Origin: CAIOSQ01 sp044359885 | Lineage (GTDB): Bacteria; Pseudomonadota; Alphaproteobacteria; CACIAM-22H2 | Reading direction: 5' to 3' | NCBI GenBank assembly: GCA_044359885.1 | Contig: JBIKLI010000042.1 | Location: 1 to 18,267 of the forward strand | DNA: 18,267 nucleotides | Shown: positions 13,015 to 18,267 of the stretch, one piece after another | How positions within the stretch are numbered: the stretch's first letter is position 1 | How the letters are laid out: every line of letters starts with the position of its first letter | Translations under genes and position numbers: made by a program | The notes under the pieces: generated by a model | Seen by the model: only the letters and a program-made list of their open reading frames with translations | Database searches by the model: none | What the model was told of the DNA's origin: nothing

Positions 13015-14949
13015 ATGGCGCTTGCGCATTCCAGCCTCGCGCGCGGGGCGCTCGCCGCGGCCGGCCTCGGCCTCGCGGTCGTGGCCTTCGTGGCGTCGAA
13101 CATCGCGGTCGACCGGGTCGCGACCGGCCTTCGTCTCGACCTCACCGAGGAGAAGCTGTTCACGCTCTCGCCGGGCACGCGCAACCTGCTGGCGCGGATC
13201 GAGGAGCCGGTGACGCTGCGCCTCTATCTGTCGGAGCGACTGACGCGCGAGATCCCGTCCTATGGCGTCTACGCGGCCCGGGTGCGCGAGATGCTGGAGG
13301 AGTACCGGATCGCATCGAACGGCCGGATCCGCGTCCAGGTCATCGATCCGCAGCCCTTCTCCGACGACGAGGATCGCGCCGTCGCCACCGGGATCCAGGG
13401 CGTCCCGGTGAACCAGGCCGGCGAACAGGTCTATTTCGGGCTGGCCGCCTCGGGTTCCGGCGACAAGGAAGGCGTGATTCCCTTCCTGCAGCCCGAGCGC
13501 GAACGCTTTCTCGAATATGACCTCACCAAGCTGGTCTTCGACCTCGTCACGACCAGCAAGAAGACCGTCGGGCTGATCTCGACCCTGCCGCTGCAAGGTC
13601 AGTTCATGGGGCCGCGCAACCCGCCGCAGCCCTGGGCGATCCATGGCCAGCTCACCCAGTTCTTCGACCTGCAGCGCATCGAGCGCGACGCGTCGGTCAT
13701 TCCCGAGGGCGTCGGCGTGCTGCTGGTCGTCCATCCGCGCGACCTGCCGCCGCAGACGGTCTACGCCATCGACCAGTTCGTGCTGCGCGGGGGCCGGGCC
13801 CTCGTCTTCGTCGACCCGCATGCCGAGGGCGAGCTGAGCCGCCCGGGTCCGGCCGCGCAGACCGGCCAGACGGCCTCGGACATGCCCGACCTGCTGAAGA
13901 GCTGGGGCGTCGAGCTGGTGCCGGGAAAGGTCGCGGGCGACCGTCAGGCCGCACGGCGCGTCAGCGCCGGCGACGGGCAGCGGGTCCGCGCGGTCGACTA
14001 CCTCGCCTGGATGGCGCTGCGCGACACCGCGCTGTCGAAGAGCGACGTGCTGCTGGCCGATGCCCAGGCGATCAACATGGCCTCGGCCGGGATCCTGCGG
14101 CCCGTCGCCGGATCGAGCGTCCAGATGACGCCGCTGATCCAGACGTCGCCGCAGTCGCAGGAGATCGATGTCGACAAGGTGAAGATGGCTCCCGATCCGG
14201 TGGCGCTGCTCGCCAGTTTCAAGGCCAGCGGCGAGCGGTTCGTCCTTGCGGCGAGGCTGCGCGGAACGGCGAAGACCGCCTTCCCGGACGGTGCGCCGGA
14301 CGTGGAACCCAAGGATGGCGAGGATCCCGCCGCGCGGCCCGCCCTGCCGGCGCATCTCGCCCAGTCGCGCGATCCGATCAACGTGATCGTGGTCGCCGAC
14401 ACCGACATGCTGGAGGACCGGTTCTGGGCGCAGGTCCAGGAATTCTTCGGCCAGCGGCTCGCCGTGCCGATCGCGAACAACGGCGACTTCGTCGTCAACG
14501 CGCTCGACCATCTGTCTGGCAGCGACGACCTGATCTCGCTGCGCTCGCGCGGCCAGTCGGCGCGGCCCTTCGACGTCATGCTCGCAATCCAGCGCGAAGC
14601 CGAACTCGCCTTCCGCGCCAAGGAACGCGAGCTGACCGAGAAGCTGAAGGCGACCGAGGCCAAGCTCAAGGAACTTCAGACCAAGGAGCAGGGCGAAGGG
14701 GCCGCGCGGGCCCTGGTCACCGACACGCAACGCCAGACGATCGACCAGTTCCGCGCCGAGATGCTGGACACCCGCCGTCAGCTTCGCGACGTCCAGTTCG
14801 AACTGCGCCGCGACATCCAGTCCCTCGAGACCTGGATCCGCGCCCTCAACATCGGCGCCATTCCGGCCGCGATCGGCATCTTCGCGCTCGGCCTCGGCCT
14901 CTGGCGGCTGCAGCGCCGCCGGGCCCTGGCCACGCGCCCGGCCGCCTGA
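13015..14949 (+). CDS. GldG-family ABC transport accessory protein
   Basis: A 644-residue protein of the COG3225 type. An N-terminal membrane helix (about residues 11-29) leads into a large periplasmic part beginning with the family stretch D-L-T-E-E-K-L-F-T-L-S-P-G-T-R. Residues about 522-606 are highly charged with heptad-like Leu/Ala spacing and should form a long coiled coil. A final hydrophobic helix (about 611-630) and a basic C-terminus follow, so the periplasmic region is tethered at both ends. The ATG at 13015 lies 3 nt after the permease stop. In Bacteroidetes GldG supports gliding; in proteobacteria the equivalent cassette has no established substrate. Family assignment is strong, function unknown. 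Confidence 0.9.
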   Translation: MALAHSSLARGALAAAGLGLAVVAFVASNIAVDRVATGLRLDLTEEKLFTLSPGTRNLLARIEEPVTLRLYLSERLTREIPSYGVYAARVREMLEEYRIASNGRIRVQVIDPQPFSDDEDRAVATGIQGVPVNQAGEQVYFGLAASGSGDKEGVIPFLQPERERFLEYDLTKLVFDLVTTSKKTVGLISTLPLQGQFMGPRNPPQPWAIHGQLTQFFDLQRIERDASVIPEGVGVLLVVHPRDLPPQTVYAIDQFVLRGGRALVFVDPHAEGELSRPGPAAQTGQTASDMPDLLKSWGVELVPGKVAGDRQAARRVSAGDGQRVRAVDYLAWMALRDTALSKSDVLLADAQAINMASAGILRPVAGSSVQMTPLIQTSPQSQEIDVDKVKMAPDPVALLASFKASGERFVLAARLRGTAKTAFPDGAPDVEPKDGEDPAARPALPAHLAQSRDPINVIVVADTDMLEDRFWAQVQEFFGQRLAVPIANNGDFVVNALDHLSGSDDLISLRSRGQSARPFDVMLAIQREAELAFRAKERELTEKLKATEAKLKELQTKEQGEGAARALVTDTQRQTIDQFRAEMLDTRRQLRDVQFELRRDIQSLETWIRALNIGAIPAAIGIFALGLGLWRLQRRRALATRPAA

Positions 14950-14978
14950 CGCAGCCGACCCAAGGGAGGTCCTTCGCG

Positions 14979-16043
14979 ATGCGTCCCCTCACCCTCGCCG
15001 TTCTCGGCGGCGCCGCGCTGGCCAGCGTCGCCGCCGCCCTGCTGCTCTCTCCCGCCGACGACGGCAGCGACGTGAAGCTGGGCGTGCGGCTGTTCCCCGA
15101 ACTGACCAGCCGCGCCGCGGAGGTGCAGACCATCGAGTTGCAGCGCCCGGATGGCCCCGTCGTGCTGCGGCGCAGCGGCGACGGCTGGATCCTGCCCGAC
15201 CGTGCCGGCTACGTCGCCGACACGGCCCGGATCCGGCAGCTCTTCTTCGAGGTGTCCGAACTGCGCAGCCTGGAGGCCAAGACGCGCAGCAGGGACGTCT
15301 ATCCCTCGCTCGAAGTGGAAGATCGCGACGCGCCCGAGGCGAAATCGACGCGCGTGGCGTTCAAGACCGCGCAGGGACAGGAGATCACGGCGCTGCTGGC
15401 CGGCAAGAACCGCTTCGGCAGAGGCGGCGGCGGCGAGGATGCCGTCTATGTCCGCCGCGCCGGCGATCCGCAGGCCTGGCTCGCCAAGGGCCGCCTGATG
15501 GTCAACCGTGACGCCCTGCAATGGCTCGACCGCGGCCTGACCGACATCGCCCGCGAAAGGGTGCGCGAAGCGGCCATCCGGCATGCCGACGGGTCCCGCA
15601 CCGTCGTGTCGCGCACGGACCCCACCGAGCGAGATTTCGACGTCGCGGACATCCCGGACGGGCGCAAGCCGAGATCCGGCTGGGAAGTCGGCAGCGTCGC
15701 TGCCGCTTTCGAGAAGCTGGAACTCGAGGACGTCCGGAAGGCCGAGGGGATCGCCATCCCGGCGGATGGGCTGGTCGCGACGGTGACGACCTTCGACGGG
15801 TTGGAAGTGTCGGCTCGCTTCGTCGAGATCGACGGGGCGCAATGGACAGCCTTCTCGGCAAAGGCGGCGCCGCCCGAGAAACTGCCGGAAGGCGGGATCT
15901 CCCTCAAGCCGGCGGCGGAGGTGCGCGCCGAGGCCGACCGGATCAACGCCCGTGTCTCGCCCTGGCTCTACAGGCTGCCGGTGTTCAATTTCGAGAACAT
16001 GCGCCGGCGCGTCGAGGACCTGCTCGAACCGAAGGACTCCTGA
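14979..16043 (+). CDS. DUF4340-type membrane-anchored protein
   Basis: A 354-residue protein with a single N-terminal membrane helix or uncleaved signal (residues about 4-24), then a soluble, probably periplasmic, region rich in beta strands. It shows the DUF4340 layout: a segment E-V-Q-T-I-E-L-Q-R, a W-x-L-P-D-R-A-G-Y-V-A-D stretch near 68-80 and R-L-F-x-x-x-x-x-L-like helices after it. GGGAGGT lies 8 nt before the ATG. The gene follows the GldG-like gene by 29 bp, an arrangement seen repeatedly in proteobacteria. It probably associates with the exporter in the periplasm. No enzymatic motif is visible. Confidence 0.88.
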   Translation: MRPLTLAVLGGAALASVAAALLLSPADDGSDVKLGVRLFPELTSRAAEVQTIELQRPDGPVVLRRSGDGWILPDRAGYVADTARIRQLFFEVSELRSLEAKTRSRDVYPSLEVEDRDAPEAKSTRVAFKTAQGQEITALLAGKNRFGRGGGGEDAVYVRRAGDPQAWLAKGRLMVNRDALQWLDRGLTDIARERVREAAIRHADGSRTVVSRTDPTERDFDVADIPDGRKPRSGWEVGSVAAAFEKLELEDVRKAEGIAIPADGLVATVTTFDGLEVSARFVEIDGAQWTAFSAKAAPPEKLPEGGISLKPAAEVRAEADRINARVSPWLYRLPVFNFENMRRRVEDLLEPKDS

Positions 16044-16061
16044 GCGAGCGGCGGCGACATC

Positions 16062-17006
16062 ATGCCCCTGCCCGGCGCCTGGCACGGACGGCTACGCCTG
16101 CCTGTGATCGGCGCGCCGATGTTCCTGGTCTCGGGGGTCGAACTGGTCGTCGCCCAGTGCCAGGCCGGGGTCGTCGGCACCTTCCCGTCGCTGAACGCCC
16201 GCTCGACCGCGAGCTATCGCGAATGGCTGGCCCAGATCGCGGCACGACTGGACGCGGCACCGGCCGCGGCCCCGTTCGGTGTCAACCTGATCGTCCATCG
16301 CAGCAACCGCCGGCTCGATGCGGATCTGGCCGCCACGGTCGCGGCCAGGGTGCCGCTGGTCGTGACGTCGCTCGGCGCCGTGCGCGAGGTGGTGGACGCG
16401 GTTCATGGCTATGGCGGGCTCGTCTTCCATGACGTGGTCAATCGTCGTCACGCCGAGAAGGCCGTCGCGGCCGGGATCGACGGGCTGGTGGGGATCGCCG
16501 CCGGCGCTGGCGGTCACGCCGGCACGCTGAACCCCTTCGCCTTGCTGAGCGAACTGCGCGCGGTGTTCCCTGGACCGGTCGCGCTGGCGGGCTGCATCAA
16601 TGCCGGCCGCGAGATCGCAGCGGCGCGTATCGCGGGCGCCGACCTCGCCTATGTGGGGACGCGCTTCCTTGCCACGCGCGAATCGCTCGCGGCGGCGGCC
16701 TACAAGGAGATGGTGCTGGCGTCGCGCGCCCAGGACATCGCCTACACCGCGGCCGTCTCGGGCATTCCGGCGAATTTCCTCGTCCCCAGCCTGCGCGCGG
16801 CAGGGATCGATCCGGCCGCGCAGGACACGGGGCGGCGGCTCGACCTCGGCGACGATGCCAAGACATGGCGCGACATCTGGTCGGCCGGCCAGGGGGTGGG
16901 CGGGATCGACACGATCCTGCCGGCGGCGGAACTCTGCGCCCGCATGGAAGCCGAATACCGGGACGCGCTCGCCGCGCTGGGCCAGGAAACCGGTCGGCGG
17001 CGCTGA
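16062..17006 (+). CDS. Nitronate monooxygenase-like (NPD/NMO) flavoprotein
   Basis: A 314-residue FMN-dependent TIM-barrel protein of the 2-nitropropane dioxygenase family, which oxidises alkyl nitronates such as propionate 3-nitronate. The N-terminal I-G-A-P-M-F-L-V-S-G segment (16-25), A-A-G-A-G-G-H with H152 as the likely catalytic base, G-C-I-N-A-G (177-182) and Y-V-G-T-R-F (197-202, FMN phosphate site) are in the expected order. Its length is normal. The ATG at 16062 lies 18 nt after the DUF4340-type stop with only a weak purine-rich site, so it may be read from the Gld-like operon. The functional relation to that operon is unclear; enoyl reductases share this fold, so nitronate is the family default, not a demonstrated substrate. 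Confidence 0.9.
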   Translation: MPLPGAWHGRLRLPVIGAPMFLVSGVELVVAQCQAGVVGTFPSLNARSTASYREWLAQIAARLDAAPAAAPFGVNLIVHRSNRRLDADLAATVAARVPLVVTSLGAVREVVDAVHGYGGLVFHDVVNRRHAEKAVAAGIDGLVGIAAGAGGHAGTLNPFALLSELRAVFPGPVALAGCINAGREIAAARIAGADLAYVGTRFLATRESLAAAAYKEMVLASRAQDIAYTAAVSGIPANFLVPSLRAAGIDPAAQDTGRRLDLGDDAKTWRDIWSAGQGVGGIDTILPAAELCARMEAEYRDALAALGQETGRRR

Positions 17007-17017
17007 CCCGGCGACCA

Positions 17018-17035
17018 CGCCGCGAGCCCGCGGCG
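17018..17035. terminator. Hairpin between convergent genes
   Basis: CGCCGCG (17018-17024) and CGCGGCG (17029-17035) form a perfect 7-bp stem with a 4-nt AGCC loop, in the 42-bp gap between the stops of the flavoprotein and the SDR gene. There is no T-run on either side. Its position suits a bidirectional terminator, though short GC palindromes are common in such DNA. Confidence 0.4.
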
Positions 17036-17048
17036 GCGCGACGCAGGC

Positions 17049-17882
17049 TCAGCCGATCGCGCTTTTCCAGACCGAGCCGCCGGCCAGCACCTCGGCGTAG
17101 CGGCGACCGGCGATCAGGCCTCCATCGACGATCACGTCCTCGGCGGTGATGAACCCTGCCTCGTCGCTGGCGAGAAACAGGGCGGCGCTGGCGATGTCGT
17201 CGGGCAGTCCTGCGCGCGGGATCGCCTGCAGCTTGGCGAGCGCGCCCTTGACCTTCTCGGCCGTGGCGTCGGCCGCGGTGCTCGGCATACCCATCGCCTT
17301 CGCGAAGATGCCGGTCGCGATTCCGCCGGGCGAGATCGAATTCACCCGGATCCCGTCCTCGCCCAGTTCCATCGCGGCACAGCGCGTCAGATGCAGCAGC
17401 GCCGCCTTGGCGACGCCGTAGACGATCGAGGCGGAGTAGCCGGCGCGATGGGCCGCGACCGAACCGATATTGACGATGCTGCCGGCGGATTGCGCGCGCA
17501 TGACCGGTGCCGCGTGCTTGATATGCGCGAAACTGCCTCGGACATGGACCGCGATCGTCGCATCGAAACCGGCGAGGTCGGTGTCCTGCAGCCGGGTCGC
17601 AGGCGCCGGTGCCGGGGCGCCGGCGTTGTTGACCAGGATGTCGAGCCGGCCATAGGCACCGGTCGCCGCGGCGACGCTGCGCGCCGCGTCGGCCTCGATC
17701 CCCGCATCGGCCTGGACGAAGATCGCACCGGTCGCGGCCGCGACCGCCGCGCCCTCGGCGGCGCGCCGGCCGCTGAAGGCGACCCTGGCACCTTCAGCCA
17801 CGAAGCGCTCCACCATGCGCCGGCCGATCCCGCTGGTGCCGCCGGTGACGAGCGCCACCTTGCCTTCAAGCCGTCCGGCCAT
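17049..17882 (-). CDS. Short-chain dehydrogenase/reductase (classical SDR)
   Basis: A 277-residue NAD(P)-dependent oxidoreductase. The cofactor motif TGGTSGIG is at 13-20, NNAG at 85-88, and catalytic S141, Y155 and K159 are in place. R39-R40 after the second strand favours NADP(H). The fourth member of the usual catalytic tetrad, Asn in the V-N-x-x-G segment, is His here (H113 in A-V-H-V-R-G-S-F). The I-K-H-A-A-P-V-M and H-R-A-G-Y-S stretches resemble a subgroup of SDRs in which that Asn is not conserved. The ATG at 17882 has GGGAAG shortly upstream. The gene lies 57 bp downstream of the cyclophilin gene on the same strand and may be co-transcribed with it. The substrate cannot be told. Confidence 0.93.
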   Translation of the reverse strand: MAGRLEGKVALVTGGTSGIGRRMVERFVAEGARVAFSGRRAAEGAAVAAATGAIFVQADAGIEADAARSVAAATGAYGRLDILVNNAGAPAPAPATRLQDTDLAGFDATIAVHVRGSFAHIKHAAPVMRAQSAGSIVNIGSVAAHRAGYSASIVYGVAKAALLHLTRCAAMELGEDGIRVNSISPGGIATGIFAKAMGMPSTAADATAEKVKGALAKLQAIPRAGLPDDIASAALFLASDEAGFITAEDVIVDGGLIAGRRYAEVLAGGSVWKSAIG

Positions 17883-17939
17883 GCCCGTCTTCCCGCCCTG
17901 CCGAGCCCGGGGTCAGCGCGGCGTTCCGCGAGGCGGACC

Positions 17940-18267
17940 TCAAGCGGCCGCGGCCGCCCGCAGGCTCACGATCCGGTCGGGGTTGCGCGGCGGTTCGCCG
18001 CGCGCGATCCGGTCGACGAACTCCATGCCCTCGACGACCTCGCCCCAGACCGTGTATTGCCCGTTGAGGAAGCTGCCGTCGTCGAACATGATGAAGAACT
18101 GGCTGTCGGCGCTGTTCGGGTCGCTTGTCCGTGCCATCCCGCAGGTGCCCCGCACATAGGGTGCGTCACTGAATTCCGCCGGCAGCTTGCGCCCCGATCC
18201 GCCGCGGCCGGTGCCGGTGGGATCGCCGCTCTGGGCCATGAAGCCCTCGATAACGCGATGGAAGACG
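17940..18267 (-). CDS. ppiB: Cyclophilin-type peptidyl-prolyl cis-trans isomerase, 5' truncated
   Basis: The last 108 residues of a cyclophilin; the N-terminal third, with the start codon, lies beyond the window edge. The visible part begins V-F-H-R-V-I-E-G-F-M-A-Q-S-G-D, which holds the catalytic Arg and the Phe and Gln of the proline pocket, then G-T-G-R-G-G-S-G and S-Q-F-F-I. At the position of human cyclophilin A Trp121 there is Phe (in G-S-F-L-N-G-Q), as in many bacterial cyclophilins with weak cyclosporin binding. The C-terminus ends in a short Ala run with no extra domain. The internal ATG at 18239 is Met within the active-site segment, not the start. Without the N-terminus I cannot tell whether it is cytoplasmic or secreted. 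Confidence 0.92.
   Translation of the reverse strand, partial: VFHRVIEGFMAQSGDPTGTGRGGSGRKLPAEFSDAPYVRGTCGMARTSDPNSADSQFFIMFDDGSFLNGQYTVWGEVVEGMEFVDRIARGEPPRNPDRIVSLRAAAAA

Noticed and set aside
11701..14730. Very long minus-strand open frame of about 1000 codons
   Set aside because: It runs antisense across four coupled plus-strand genes with clear families. Its composition is the Arg/Gly/Asp-rich type typical of GC-rich antisense frames.

Overview
The window looks like chromosome from a GC-rich alphaproteobacterium. The evidence is uniformly high GC with strongly GC-ending codons, tightly packed operons with 1-4 bp overlaps, GGAG-type ribosome binding sites, a CobW-type metallochaperone with a His-rich loop, and a Gld-like ABC operon with a DUF4340-type protein. 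I cannot name the genus. I see no tRNA, rRNA, CRISPR array, insertion sequence or phage gene.

Layout. (1) Positions 1-1212, minus strand: the start of a gene cut by the window edge (possibly a WD40-repeat protein), preceded by a COG0523/CobW GTPase with 22 His in a 36-residue loop. (2) Positions 1405-2535, plus strand: an enolase-superfamily enzyme of the mandelate racemase subgroup; its stop codon abuts the stop of the next, convergent gene. (3) Positions 2536-11183: a large divergent locus built around a 61-bp intergenic region (7261-7321). Leftward it encodes a PLP enzyme of the D-cysteine desulfhydrase/ACC deaminase family, a DoeB-like zinc deacylase and two tandem solute-binding proteins of identical length (430 aa, about 81% identical by my ungapped count). 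Rightward it encodes an RpiR-type regulator, two CUT1-type ABC permeases and two coupled proteins that I cannot assign. No importer ATPase is present. (4) Positions 11312-16043: an ABC-2 type (Gld-like) export operon of ATPase, permease, GldG-like protein and DUF4340-type protein, followed closely by a nitronate monooxygenase-like flavoprotein (16062-17006). (5) Positions 17049-18267, minus strand: a short-chain dehydrogenase and the C-terminal part of a cyclophilin-type peptidyl-prolyl isomerase.

How the genes may work together. The divergent locus reads as one regulon. Either or both binding proteins would deliver a solute to the permease pair. The deacylase and the PLP lyase would then process it in the cytoplasm, suggesting an N-acylated amino acid or diamino acid. 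The RpiR protein probably acts on an imperfect inverted repeat between its own -35 and -10 elements. The two unassigned proteins at the end of the permease operon are the most novel part. The substrate, their role and the missing ATPase are the open questions; the pathway itself is inference.
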